Assembly (NCBI RefSeq): GCF_016086655.4
Contig: NC_052137.2
Coordinates: forward strand, 21,925,041-21,989,040
Length of the DNA stretch: 64,000 nucleotides
Direction: 5' to 3'
DNA from: Lepeophtheirus salmonis
Taxonomy: Eukaryota > Arthropoda > Copepoda > Siphonostomatoida > Caligidae
The notes beneath the pieces were generated by a model, which had not been told where the DNA came from, did no database searches, and saw only the letters and a list, made by a program, of their open reading frames with translations. Below, piece after piece: positions 1-13,169 of this stretch. The position numbers and the translations under genes were made by a program. Each line of letters begins with the position of its first letter. The first letter of the stretch is position 1.

Positions 1-3000
1 TAACTAAAAAAGTCCTGAAGGGAAAATTTGCGTGCACTTACAAAAAGTGTCTGAAGTACTGTTGTTAGAGTGGCTAGCTAAAACATTTAGACGAGTAGTT
101 TATTAACGGATTAATTTTATAAATGACGTAAATACATTTTTTAGTATAGTACCGTTTTAAATGCGCAAGTATCCGAACAAACTACATTAAAGTCAATATT
201 AAAAAACTAAAAAACTAGGATACAAAAAAAAATGAAAGAACATTTTCTAAGCCCTAGCTACAAAGATCCATCAAATATGTCATGATACAAAAAGGTATGT
301 CCTCTCTGGCCCTCTCACTTTCAATAAAAGAGCTGAAATTGAATTAAAATCGATATTAACTACTTAATAATTTACTTTGTTACAAATCATCTTTTCCATG
401 CAATGCGCATCCGTTCCCAAACGATCGATGTGAAAATGATCTTTTAACTCATCCATTCCCTTTAAGAGCCAATGCAACAAAATTATTATTATTATTCATT
501 ATCTACAATGTTCATATACGAGTATATAGCAGCATATGGTATGTTTCAGCTCTAATAACGATACCGTGTAGGACTAAAAAAACGGGTCACACAACAATAC
601 AAGTAAAAAAAAAAAAATTCAATTCGCGATTAGAATATACAAAATACAATATTAATAGTTTTATATAAAATAAGTTTTACATATACAAGTGTAGGAATTT
701 CACTTCACTGCCTGGTGTATAGTATATATATATACTTTTACATACATAGAGTAGTAGCGTTATGAGAAAAAAAAGTTATGAGGCTTTACACAGAATTTTT
801 TTTTATATTCCTTTTCGTTGTAACATTATATTACAAATTCAAAACCGTGCCTTGCATTTTTAATTATTATCAAGACTATGTTATGGAGTATAATATGTGT
901 ATTTAAAAAATAGTTAGATACATACAGAGTAACATAACAATGACAATTCTAAGCAGGTTTTGCTTCTATATTGTATATAAAATATATTCTGCTGTTAAAT
1001 GTATTTTTTTTTTCCTGGAAAAAAAAAAAGAAGTCGATTATAATTTTGTCAAACTGATTAAATTTACATTAAAAAATAATTTTTTAAACATCCAAATAGA
1101 ATAACATTTCTATTCTTTTTCACATTGGAAGGAGGGAGGGGATCACCCCCCTTCCGATTCAAAAGAAATAAACAAGTAAAATCAATTTATTATCATCTTT
1201 TATAAGTTTATTTTCGCATTTTGCTCTTTTAAATGAGAGTTCCATACCAACAAACATACAGATTATACTTAGAATCAAACAGATTTCAAACAATTTATTT
1301 AAATGTATATACATACATATATACCTTTTACATTTTTAAATTATTGATGATGTTCTATAGATGTATTATGTAAATTTATGTCTATTTCTTTATTCATACG
1401 AAACTTAAATAAATAAACGATTAAAAATGAATGCTTTGAAAAGGGGCGTTGGATTTTCAATCACAGATGCTGTGTATATTGTTATAGTTAAGGCTGTAAA
1501 TCGTGAGCAATTTTAGTATATGAAATTTTTAAAAAAACAGCAAATGATCATGGGCATCATAATCATTTGAAGAATACTTGAAAGGAGAGCAGTTTAGTTG
1601 TTTCGACGATTAAAACTCCCTGAATTAAATTTTAATCGATGTTTTTTTTAATGATTTAAACATTAATATAAAATTGTGTATAGTTAATATACATTTTTTT
1701 TCTATTTTTTTCACTGTTCAGGAAAAATTTACCTGTATAAAAATAAAAATTATCAGTTTGTACCCAAAATTTTTATTTGAAGAAATCTCTACTTATATTG
1801 CATTTGAGTTACATAAATGGATACTTGCATAAACTTCCATAATTGTTAACAACTACTTAGCGCTCCAGAAATTTTGTCAATTCATTAAAATTAAGTGGAT
1901 GTCAAAGATAACTAAAAATCCATGTAAATGCACTACTAAAGTTTTTATTTGTTTTGACTGGAAAGTGGTACGCTTTTTTGATGCAACACTAACTTAAAGC
2001 GTAAACAAAACCTGTTCTCTAAAACAACTTCGTTCTGTTCCTAGCCTTTACTCCTTTATTTATTCTTGATACATGTTTTTATTTATCGTATGACGAATTA
2101 TTCAGAAACGGGCGTAAAGGGTTAAATTATCTGTAAAATGAAGGACATAAACACAAGGTCAACACAGTATCACGCCAAAGATACGGGCAGGAATTACTCT
2201 GTTTTTTTCTCCATAATTCTACTCCGAATCTAGCGAGAATTTTCCCTTATAATTCCTCAGCGTAAATCTCCATAATTCACGAAAACAAGCTCGTAGTTAC
2301 ACTCTATAATTAAATGTTATCTCCTCAAAAATAATCGTAAGAGCTTTCAAAAATAAAAATAAATAATGTTCAAGTTCCCAACAATAACAAAAGTCACACG
2401 CTAAAAATACTTAGTATTTACAACCCTTGTTAAAGTAATAAAAAGAATGACATACTCAAAAAAAAGAAATCAAACATTTACATGGTAATTCTGACAATTT
2501 GAGGGATATTTTTGGAGGAGGGCAGCTTAGCTGTCAGGAGATTCCACTAGATTAGCTCTGAGCAGCTAGAAAATAACGGAAATAAATTAAGTCCCAGACT
2601 GTATCTAGCATGGAATTACTACAATGTCAAACCTCATTTCTACTCTGACTTTAAGAGAGACTTATACATATTAATCCCCCAGAAAAACTTACTATTACTC
2701 TTTGTCTGTCATGCACTAGTGATTATTTTTAAGCTTTGATATTATTTCTTCCAGAATAATTATAACAGATAAGGAACATATTTAAGTTGCAATTAACTGA
2801 TGTCTCGTACTCGTCCAATGTCATATTTTTTTACAAATATATATAGTATTTTTGAGAAGCTATAAGGATAAATCCTTGTTTGATCTTCTCTAGATATGGA
2901 GTAAGGTTAGTTTTTATTTGATTCCTCTCATAGCTGATTGCAGCTAATCTAACAAAACGAATTTGCTCCCCCATCTTCCCAAACATTCTTCAACTTTTCA

Positions 3001-3600
3001 GAGTATTCATGTTATTTTTTTTTTTTTTTAACATAGCTGCTGGTGTTATTTTTTACCATAATAAAAGCCTAAATTTTGAATAAAGGTTTTAAAGACATTA
3101 ATCGATTTCCAATTTCCCTTATTAAGGGATGTAGGTATCAACAGATTGCACAAATCATCTCTATTTTTTATATTTAAAACACAACTTATTAAATTAAACA
3201 TCATATTCGGCAATACCATGTTAACTGTAGATTCTATCCATTTTTAATAGCGTGGTTTTTCATTTTGGGACCCTTTTAATAATAAAATTTAAAATCTGCA
3301 AACTAAAAGAATAAAAGGTTTGTTTGTAGCTCTGACACACGTCTTGTCTTTCAAATATTTCGGTATATGTATATGTCTTATACTGACCTACCAGTATTTC
3401 CAAATCAATTCCTCTAACAGTAGATAACAATGCAATATACGAATTTTATTAAACTTTCAGTGTATTAAGTATTAAAATCACTTAAGCAACTTAAGTGCCA
3501 AAATTAGGGGATTTCAAAGTGTATTAGAGTAAGCTTTCTCCCTTTCTAAGATACAATTAAAACAATTAAAAGTGTAGCATATTTACTTTTTTAAATTAGC
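1..3600. other. AT-rich sequence without recognisable gene
   Basis: I see no convincing open frame, transposon end or RNA gene here. There are A/T homopolymers, an ATT microsatellite near 481-498 and a TA run near 721-735. At about 1004-1030 a T-run followed by CC faces GG followed by an A-run around a single base, so the strand can snap back. These are ordinary for AT-rich intergenic or intronic DNA. Confidence 0.6.
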
Positions 3601-4250
3601 GAATATAATTAAAATTTACTTGTTAAAAAATATTGATAGTTTGTCAACAAGGTCCTCCCCCTCCTATGCGGGCAAACGCTACAACGACAAAGTCAACTAT
3701 ATTTTTCTTCGTCTTTTGTTGGCAAACGGTATTGATATGAATAATTACTTTTCGTTTGGTTTGCCCCCCCCCCCTCTTCAAAAACTCTCAAGGGAGAAGT
3801 GTACCCTCCTCTCAACCACTGTTTGAAAAGCACAGGTGGTTTTGATCTATCTTTAGAATGTAAATTTGGCAATAAGTTTTTATTACTCATCGTGATTACT
3901 ACAAGGTGTTCTACGGTAGAAAAGGAATTCTGAATCGTGATTCCACATTTTTACTATCTCGTCTCAGCTCTAGGAAAACTATGTACAAGGGTAGTATGAA
4001 AAATCTCCAAGGTCTAAACCATGGTTCTACTGGCGCGTATCGAAGTTATGGTTAATTAATAATTAGTAAATTAGATCGGTCTATTGTTTCTGTTCGGCAT
4101 TCGTTTGAATCAAGGAAGTGAATGATTTTCAAAATATAGACTAAAAAGAATTTTGTGTGTTGATTAAACATTACTTTATAAAAGATGAGAAAGAATTAAA
4201 AAATATTTAATGGGCAGCAAATTGTTTAAAACTACGAGCTTGTTTTGCCT
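3601..4250. other. Unassigned sequence with a poly-C run
   Basis: This stretch holds two overlapping short open frames on opposite strands (about 3620-3890) that look like chance products. An 11-base C run lies near 3764-3774 and is unusual against the AT-rich background. No family was recognised. Confidence 0.4.
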
Positions 4251-4254
4251 TTCA

Positions 4255-4614
4255 TAATGCAATGATTGTGTGTATCAGTGCTGAGAAGACTCCAGTGCCC
4301 AGTTGCATCTATATCCCGAACATCAAAAAGTCCATTATGAATGGGAATGCTGTAGAAGAACTCCCATACAGCCAAGAAAAACTAAAACTACTCCAGCAAT
4401 AATATGGTCTGCCTCTAAGTGTTCCTCTTCCAGATCTCCCTTTAAACCTCTTGAGTTTGCAGTTTAGAGTGTCTTTAAGAAAAATGCCTGCCGCACCTCT
4501 CATTCAAATTTGGATTTGCTCCAAGCTACCATCATCACAGTGTAATACGCCATCGTCAATAGCCTCAAATCTCTTCACCCGTGGGCTGAGGCCGATATTT
4601 TTTGTAAATATTGA
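4255..4614 (+). pseudogene. Core-deleted mariner-type transposase relic
   Basis: Translated piecewise, the first half resembles the DNA-binding end of a mariner transposase: IPNIKKSIMNGNAVEELP and then PRKTKTTPAII in another frame. The second half resembles the extreme C-terminus: SPFKPLEFAV, NACRTSHSNLDLLQATI and AIVNSLKSLHPWAEADIF. These match the family pattern SPDLNPLDF...ACRTPHSNLDSLKATI...SFRPRVEA. The roughly 150-200 residues between them, which carry the first two catalytic aspartates, are missing. At least two stops and several frame changes lie in what remains, so it is dead. The family assignment rests on remembered motifs. Confidence 0.65.
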
Positions 4615-5277
4615 ATAAAAAATATAGCTTAATAAAGTTTTCAAGCATATCACAGATTAATTTTGAGAAGTCTTGTCAGGATTCCATAGAAATCTCATTT
4701 TTCGTTATTTAGTCATGGAACTGCAAGTTTTGATAACTGATTTCAAATATGATTTGAATAAGTCAAAATTTAAAAAAAATCATTTTCCAAATACCACATA
4801 GTTCAATAAATGTTATTTTGTACGTATTTTTGGTTTGGTGTTTTTGTTTTTGTTTTACATTATAACAAAGTCACTACTTATATGTTCATCAATCAATAAT
4901 AACATAAAATATTCCCTCTAATATCGGAGTTTCAATCGAACATCATGTCAATTATCTACTTCAAAACCATCAAAAATGTAAAAAGGGATTAAACAAATAC
5001 ATGAACGATTATAAAAGTAAAATTCGTTTATGATTTTTTATTTTTCGAATCAGATAACCATCACTTTTTTTTTCATTCTCTCTCTTCTCGTTCTATCAAT
5101 TTCCTTTTATTTGACGATTAGATTAAAATCTTTTTTTTTATATATTTTTAACAGAGCTCAAAGTAAGGTTGCCTATACCTACGTATACCTAATACAAAAC
5201 ACCATGTTATTAATCATAAAATATTAATTTGTCACTTTAAAAGTAAAATATAGAACATAACTGTTAAAAACTCCCTA

Positions 5278-6110
5278 TCATGTTCTAAGGGCCATTGATT
5301 TTAAATTATGGCTGAAGATATAGAGCAATAATAATAAAAAAATATTATATAATTTGTCAACCCATAACGCTATAAAAAATAATATGAATCCAATGAGCAT
5401 GTAGGGTGTACAAGGTAAAATTGTGGAGTTTTGGATGACGAACAAATGGTGTAAACTTTTGCAAGAATGAAAATAAATACAACATTGATGGTTTATCATC
5501 GACTTCTTTGTGGATATATCACTCTGTTTCCCCAAATAATTTATTTTGTCTGCAGCCATGACCTCCAACTTGGGCCTAAAGGCGCCACAGCAGTTTTTAT
5601 AAGACTTCGGACATGGGCACTCAGTACTCTTCAACTTCAGGTCATTCAAATTTTGTTAAGGTGTAGCACAGGCTCTCTTCTCGACTCCAATCCAAATGGC
5701 ATAGTCAAGAGAGGTACAGTCTGGGCAGAAGGGTGGTCAAACCGAGGTTTATGCTTTAACCTAGTCAAAAGTTTCTGGTCCCTCTTGAACCGTTGTCCCT
5801 TGGTTGCTGTTGAAAGAAGCTCCCTATGTCTTTGTATATAAAAAGCCTTCCCCAAAATCTTCACTCACCTCGTCACAGTCCAATCACTAACATTGAGAGC
5901 ATTGGCGTGCTGCCTAATTTACTTAGCACTACTTCTAATGATCGCAATGTGCACTTCTTCCATGATTCCAATTTTCCTACGTCTACCGCTGCCAGGGGAC
6001 TTTTCAAGACTGAGACCTGAAGCCATTATGATTTTCATCATTTAAACAAGGCTCTGGGAGCACCTTCGACGTTCATGATTTGCTCGACAATCAGACACAC
6101 ATTTATGTTG
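5278..6110 (-). pseudogene. Core-deleted mariner transposase relic with C-terminal read-through frame
   Basis: Read on the minus strand, the start gives SLEKSPGSGRRRKIG, a typical mariner linker. It is followed by a second helix-turn-helix (IRQHANALNVSDWTV), then GKAFYIQRHRELLSTATKG and RDQKLLTRLKHK. The frame then jumps directly to a C-terminal block with PSAQTVPLLTMPFG (an altered SPDLNPLDYAIW), NDLKLKSTECPCP and CCGAFRPKLEVMAADK. The catalytic core, including the DEK-like first aspartate and the QDGAP-like second, is absent. A 123-codon frame (5649 to 5278) begins in the C-terminal block and reads past the normal end into flanking AT-rich DNA, because the ancestral stop is lost. It is a non-functional element, probably of a different subfamily from the 4.3-kb copy. 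Confidence 0.7.
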
Positions 6111-6725
6111 ACAACTTGATTTTGAAAGTTTTTTTAAATGTTTATTAACCAGAGTAGTCCTTACCATTAATAACGTACCCTAGTATTTTAAAATATTCAC
6201 CCCAAGTAATCCAAATTGATTTAGAGTCAATCCATGATTTTACCTCGCAAACTGTATAAATTTATTGTCACATATTATGAGTTTCTTTTTTATATGTTAA
6301 CAATTCAAATAATGTTTTTGTATTGTCTACAGTATCAAAAATGTATCTATTGTATTTGGCAGTTGGTATTTTTTTAAACCACAACTTCCATTTTATAACT
6401 ACTCACATATTGTTTGATGTGCTTAATTTCGTGAAATGAAAATAAATGTATCTTAAGTAAAACCAGAATTTTAATTATAATGTTTCTGGAAGAAAAAAAA
6501 TGTTGGGAAAAAATGTACAATAAAAAAAGATGAAATTATTAGACGCAACTGACTTTTTATATACCTATGTCGTAATGATAAATTCCAACTACTTGATATA
6601 TAAGGATACTTTTTAGTTCATAAACACAGACAATTTGATTTAACTTTTCGTACATACTATCTGCGTAAGCTATCTGTGTCAGTTATCAAATTCAAGAAAT
6701 AGGACTAGATTAAAAAAAAACTTGA

Positions 6726-7290
6726 TGTATTCTATACGAAGCCGAAAGTTCGGGCTGGCCTTTGCTACTTAGTTCCTTTGCAAATCCTGGTATTCCTTCT
6801 TAACACCACTGATAATTTCGTCTTTGATGTCGTAGGTGGTTCAGTTAGTTTGTCGTTAGATCGCACCTCACACAAAAAAAAATCCATCATATTCAGATTC
6901 GGCGAGTTTGGAGGCCAAAAGTCCAGCAAGATGAAGTCATCAAAATATAATTAGAGCTTTTTTTCATGGTGTGGCAGTGAGCTGAGTCCTTAAAAGGCCT
7001 CCAATTCTCTCATAATCTTGCGAAAAAACGTCTCACTGAGTCTAAAAGATTGATTAATATTAATGTTGTCGTTCCTGGCGCAAAATTCCATGGAGAGCTC
7101 TGTGCCTTTTCCAAATATTTGGAACAACTAATTCGATCATTGATTCCATTATTTTTCAACTGGTATAAGCTATTTCTCAACAAAAATAAGCCGTCTAGTG
7201 CCTGCGTTTTACCAAGACAGTGCACCAAAGTAACGGCAGAGGTAGCATGCGCACAACGTATACTGAATATCAATATCAATGAACAATTAG
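6726..7290 (-). pseudogene. Mariner-type transposase relic, catalytic and C-terminal part
   Basis: On the minus strand one frame gives DSAHCHTMKKS, which fits the second-aspartate motif QDSAPxHxAK. Downstream in another frame come FWPPNSPNLNMMDFFL and TTSKTKLSVVLRRNTRICK, matching FWPPNSPDLNPMDF and the tail. The third catalytic position reads N instead of D in SPNLN, and frameshifts separate the blocks. An 89-codon frame (7279 to 7010) covers part of the domain upstream of the second aspartate. The DNA-binding N-terminus was not found, so this is a 5'-truncated relic. Its neighbour at 5.3-6.1 kb lies in the same orientation but has a different C-terminal sequence, so the two are probably separate insertions. 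Confidence 0.65.
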
Positions 7291-7299
7291 AAACACTTT

Positions 7300-9860
7300 T
7301 TTATGAGCCATGTCTTCAACACTTAAATATGATGAATTGTAACTTGATTTGTACAAATCCTCTTCATTGTTTTCTATTTTTTACTATTAACATATCCCTT
7401 TCCATCTAATTTTTTTGCAATCTTTGACATTTTAATGGAGCTCTTATCCCGGAAAATTTCCAGGGAAGGAGAATAGAAATAGATTATTTTATAAAAAGAT
7501 AGGTGTACAATAGTGGTTGTAAAAGTTATTCTGAATTCAAATAGATAAAATAAAATAACTTTATATAAAGTAAAACACTTGGAACTTGATTGTCTCAGTA
7601 CTCAACGCATAATGGCAATAAAACTTTGCCTCCGAGTTCAAGCAAAACTTGGAAATTCGAATCAAATCAAATCCTTTTTGAAAACAAAACAAAACATAAA
7701 AACACCATAACTCCTTCACATACTGCTAATTGGCGTTGATTTTTAGTCCATTTTAAGTGATTCTAAGTTTGTTTTCTAAGCTAATGCGGTATATTCATTG
7801 TATTTTTTGGGCTTTATGTACTATTTTAGACAAAGAATGTGGATCCCGAGAAAGATCTAGCAAAAAAAGTAGAAGAAGAAAGAGATAAAATATTGTAAAT
7901 TTCTATATATACAATTTGTATAAGTAAAAAAAAGATTTTTTTCAACAATTTATCATGGAAAATTGATTCAAAACTCGACTCCATCATTTCTCGTCGTCAC
8001 TTCTGAAAAAAATTAGAGTCTAGTCTCGGGGTGTTACTGTTGTAGTATTAGGTCTTTCAATTTTACTTACTTTATACCCTTCTTTGATATTTGTACATAG
8101 ATTAGTACTTCAACTTAGAAAACATGAAATTGTATGCAAAATCATATCACTTCTTATATACTGAACTCATCCTTCCGATTATTTTTGTAACTACAGTTAA
8201 CAATTCCAGAAATAAATAAAAAAATCCCCTTATGTAAGAATATTTTCTTTATATATTTGAGCTAAAAAAAATATAACGTAAATATCATATAAACTAGGCA
8301 GGAACTGTGTTAATAACTACATATAAGTATATCTGAACGGTTAAAGAGTTGTACCTACGCCATAGGAGTATTACCTATTTCCAAATTGATGGGTGATTAC
8401 AAACAAAAAAAAATATCCGATAAAAATATACATAATCGATAAACAGTTAGACATTTTATAAAGAAGAAAGGGATTAAAAAAGAAACAACTAAAAGTATTC
8501 TTTAATATCAAATTTCAAAAAAAGAAAATCAGGTTATAACTTATAATATGTTTGACATTGAACTCTATGCGGTTATTTTTTTCATCATGTTAGAACCATG
8601 TTGTGTAATAATGAGGGATTTTAAATTTATAATTGTACTTTGTCTTTAGAAAAATTTCTGTCCCAAAATGTAGAGGTCCCGGCCAGATCTGTCATAATTT
8701 TTTTTGAAGGCGCCAGAATTGTATACATAAGGAGTCCCACGGAATAATTTTTTCTTGATCACAACAACAAATTTCTTCATTTGGGAGAACGGCCAAATAT
8801 TAACGTGTTTTAAAGCTACTTAAAGTTTTACTTAACTCATTGAAATGGTAAAATTTACTTAAATACTTTAGTGAAAATGATTTCTCGTAGAAGGCAATTT
8901 AAAATTTCGGGCGTTTTTCAAGGACCAATGACAAGGACGGTTTTGAACTGAACAAAACTTGGTACGGAGCCGATTTTAAGTCCCGTATCAAGGGCCGGTA
9001 TATCTCTTCTCGTCTTCAACACACTTTTGAAAAAGACGAAGGGAAAAAAATCTATGGGATGACTAATTAATTTTAAATAAATAGAAAAAGGTTGTATTTT
9101 ATCTTTGACACACTTGAATACTTGAGGGTTTTTTTTTTTAATTAATGGCGTTTACATGTGAGCTTTGGACTTTTTTCTGTCTTTTTATTTCTCATTGTTA
9201 GGTTGTTTATATATTTACTATTAATTTATGTGAAGACACGTCAAATAAATCCTGTTTTTTTCTTTTGGATTTGATAATTAATTTTCAATTTTCATTGATT
9301 GTTTATTATGCTTCAAAGTCGTTAATTATTGTTATTGTGAGATGTATGTATGTACTCACATTTGTTGTTGCTTTTAAAATCACGGATGATACTCAACACT
9401 TATTCTATTACACCGATACATATGTTGAATATATATGTTATATGTAGACATTAGACTCTCACGTTTTCAAGTTAATACTCCCTTCACCCCTAGGGACAAT
9501 ATAAAAAAATGACTTTGATAAAGCAAAGAAACTTCAAATCATTGAGCATTCTCAACAATTATAACTTGAACTAAGCTTAAGTTTTGCTATGATTTGTTAG
9601 ATAAAATAGGGAGACAGAAAATCAGTGAGTACATCTTAGACCATGAACACCTATTGTGAGGAAACTACCTAAGCAATTTTCTTTTAAATTAAATCATTTA
9701 AATAAATTTTATATAAAAATTATCTTTTAAACTTGAAATTATTCTGTATAATTGTATTTTCTATTCTTTTAAGAGATACATAAAAAATAAAATAAAAATT
9801 GAGGAAAATTGTATCATACGATGTGATGATTGATGAGTATTTTAGTCTTTAGAAGGCCCG
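7300..9860. other. No gene recognised
   Basis: The sequence is AT-rich with scattered short frames only. The 8640-9010 part is less AT-biased and may be an old repeat, but I could not assign termini or a family. No RNA gene was seen. Confidence 0.5.
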
Positions 9861-9868
9861 CTAACAGT

Positions 9869-10150
9869 TTTTCTTGTATACAAGCTCGATGCTATGCACA
9901 ATACCCTTCGAGAGTTAATTTATTCTTCATAGGAATTATGATATACATCCATGAGAGAGTAATAACAAACAGAAACAGACTCTTTGTATACATGTTCGAT
10001 GCTATATCCACACGCCTGCAATATTTCCTTTATACGAGGGTACATTGTCATTTCTTTGAACAAAATTATGTTCATGATATAAATCAGGGATGAGCATAAA
10101 AAGTGCGCCCTGTATACACACTCGACGCTACATGCAAAACGACTTCAATA
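9869..10150. repeat. Degenerate tandem repeat, three units of about 110-126 bp
   Basis: The core TGTATACA followed by NNCTCGATGCTAT recurs near 9875, 9985 and 10111, the third copy reading CTCGACGCTAC. Each core is followed by a C/A-rich stretch and then CTTCGAGA, CTGCAATAT or CTTCAATAT. Spacing is about 110 and 126 bases. An 87-codon frame (9830-10093) runs through two units but shows no recognisable domain, and it is more likely a by-product of the repeat. Confidence 0.55.
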
Positions 10151-11490
10151 TCTACATTGTTAAGACTAAGATCAAAATTGTCTCAGTCGCTTCAAAAATG
10201 CATTTCTACATAAATACAGATATTAATATAAATGTTTCTAATTTATTCATATCCATCTAGTATGACCATTTAAACACAACATTTTACTCGGCCAAAGGAC
10301 TTTCATTTAAGGGGTAAAATATTTTGATGTCTTATTTATATCCATTTTAAATAAATGACGAAGTTTTAATCAAAAACCTTTCAAAATTATTTATCGGCAT
10401 TAATGCGTAAAATTATTAAACAATTGTGTGCGCATTATTTTTTATTGATTAAAGAAATACTAAGAAGGGAATTTCATTTTTTGACGCATAGCAATATATA
10501 TGGACCGATACAAGGAGCCTCAAAAAGATAAATTTTTGATCCAAAAGTTAAATTGATCTGTTGAAATGACATTATCTATGAGGCCTCAAACATTGCTAGA
10601 GTAAGTTTTTTGATTCTCCCCAGCAGATAAGTTTTTTGCGTTGGTGTGTGTCTGTATTAGCTCGTAAAGGGGGCAGTCTAATTAACATAATTACGTATAT
10701 TTGCATCTGTGTACATTATATATGAAACTAAAGAACAAAACCATAAAGCTTAGTAAATGTCATTAGCACAGAATAAAAGTTTTGTTTGCTTGTTGTTTTA
10801 TTCGAGTCCATAAACAAATAGTTAGCTATTTAAACTGGCTGGTTTATGAACATTAATAGCCATATATATATATATACAAAAGGGGAAGGCGGGATGCGAT
10901 GATTTAATAAATGAAGGGGGCGTTGAAAAAAATAAAAAAATTATAGGGAGTGAGGGGAGAAAATTTTTCATAAAGTCAAATTGAAATAACAAATTGCTAT
11001 TCAAAAATCCTTCATGAATCTTTATGGATGAGGAGGGGAAACTTAAAGACCCTGTATTTTATATGTATGAATATATTCGGCCGCATTTGACTCATCTGAG
11101 ATAAATATTTTAATGTGGCTATGTATTGTTGAAATTACTAGACGCACTTTGTAGACATATATTGAAAGCATTGATCTGGAACAAAAACAAAAATCCAATT
11201 AAGAGAAGTATTATGATCGAGAATCATAGCACAAAGCCTTAGAAGGAAGTTAGAAATATGCTAATAAATTACTGAGATGGATCAAAGATACCTCAAACGA
11301 TTTGTCACTAACAAAAGAGTGGCATTGTCTGATAAATTTCTTCAAAAACTCATGAATTGATTCACATTATATCGATCTCTTTCAAAAAATGTTTGGATGC
11401 AAACAATTTAGACTGATTCGGACTAAATACAGGTTTTTATTTCAAAACATATTTAATAAAACATACACACTAGGATCTTTATTTGCAGGA
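10151..11490. other. No gene recognised
   Basis: AT-rich sequence with a TA microsatellite near 10861-10878. No transposon end, exon-like frame or RNA structure could be supported. Confidence 0.5.
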
Positions 11491-11493
11491 AAA

Positions 11494-11700
11494 CTCTCTA
11501 TCAAATTGAGTTGCACTGATTAAGAATAAGTAAACATTTTAGAATTACAATACTGTATCTGACATAGGACTGGTCTTTAAATTCCATATACATTAAGTAT
11601 ATTTCTCTCTCGAGAAATGGCCGAGACGCAAAACTACACACATTCAGTTCAAGTGAATAACTTATCTCAAGTGAGTTCTCCATTGAGCTACGTCGTTCGA
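11494..11700. repeat. Dispersed repeat, copy A (partner at 17695-17931)
   Basis: This segment aligns by eye with 17695-17900. Both share CACTGATTAAG or TACTGATTAAG, then GTAAACATT, a block ending GGTCTTTAAA or GGTCTTTGAA, and later ATTCAGTTCAAG or ATTGAGTTCAAG. The 60-codon minus-strand frame here (11683 to 11501) is therefore repeat-derived rather than a host gene. Copy B ends in a motif shared with the TGTGG inverted-repeat family. Copy A lacks that end. Confidence 0.55.
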
Positions 11701-12825
11701 TTTTATATTTCTGGATCCCCAGAAATTCAAGCAGGACGTACTAAATAATATATACTAAGTACCCAATTTATTTATATTTTAAAAAGAAAAAATATAATTT
11801 TGACTATGTTTTCTTTACTATTCATATATAAAAGATCCAAAACTAATTCATATTTCCAACCTAAATAGTGAAGTTAAAACCAAATATTCATTTTTTGTTA
11901 AGTTATTTGTATTTTCTTAGACATCATTTTATGGTTTATGTACATGATTTGCATTATGGCAAAAATCGTTAAACACATTATTCCAAATGAATATTTAATA
12001 TGCATTCAACTTTTAATTGAATGAATTACATAACAGAAGCTTATATTATAAAATATTTAGACCTATTTCCAACAGTAGTGTCAATGTAGTGATGTCATAA
12101 ATTCTTAGTTTAAATATAAAAGAATTGGTGCAACGAGGTCGAAATGCAAAATATCCCCGGAATTTGTCGTTTGTGTAAAACCCCGAATAATCCTAGGAAA
12201 ACAGGAGAAAAAGTATGTTACAATCTTTCATATAAGAAAAAATTAAAGCTCATCCGTAGCACTGTGACAGTTTCAAAATGTTATTTACAACCACATAAAC
12301 ATTTATGATTACTGTCCAAGCTCTTGTATCATATTATAATTATTTCATAATATTCCTGTTTTACTTATTATATCGTTCTTTATTATTTCTTATCGTTTCA
12401 AATTGATTTCGATGAATAAAAAAAAGGGAACACTCAATTTGTACAAATGAATTCAAAACCAAAAAGGAATCTATTTTTAAGCCCAGAATACAAAACTGAT
12501 CTCAGTGTTCTGAATTCTGAAATATCTGCGATTATGGTAATTCGGGACCATTATCAATTAGTATCCTTTTTTACTCTTAAAACAATTCCCAAATAAAAAG
12601 TAGGATTTATATAACTTATGTAAAAGTGTTTTTATGGTTAAAAAGTGTTTTTATTGAATCAGTATCTTGCTCTGAACTGAATATGTTTCCATTTTTAGGC
12701 CGAATAATGAAGAAAAACGACACTTTCTTTAGACCCTTACAACTTATTCATTACACATAGTGCTGATGAATATATTCGAAAAATATTCATTTCCACGGAT
12801 TTTTGTTCTATTTTGCATTTTTTAA

Positions 12826-13166
12826 GTGATCCCATTTTTAAAAATTAAAATTATCTACTCATTGAGAATGGATTGCTTTATTGTTTCGGTCCTAGTATCT
12901 CATTCACTAGGCAAAAGTTCACTCTATCCCGTTATGAGGTCTGTTAGTTTTCCAAGGATTAATTATCCTCCCGTCATCCCTCGCAGAATTTGGAATCCTA
13001 ATTCAAACATCTCTTGAGATGGATGGTCAAGTTTGGAGTATCTCCCTTTGCTTGCCTTGATCTTCCTTTTAGGATGCATGACGCCATTAAATTGGCATTG
13101 AAATCGGAAAAACTATGATGATAATGCAACTATTTGCTAGTAAACCCCCATAAAAAATGGGATCAC
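12826..13166. mobile_element. Candidate MITE with GTGATCCCATTTTT inverted termini
   Basis: The left end reads GTGATCCCATTTTTAAAAA and the right end is its reverse complement, TAAAAAATGGGATCAC, giving about 15 bp of near-perfect terminal inverted repeat around 341 bp. The bases on both outer sides are AA, so no informative target duplication is visible. Both strands inside contain partly open frames (for example 12826-13017 on the plus strand), but none resembles a known transposase. This suggests a non-autonomous DNA element of unassigned superfamily. Confidence 0.6.
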
Positions 13167-13169
13167 AAC

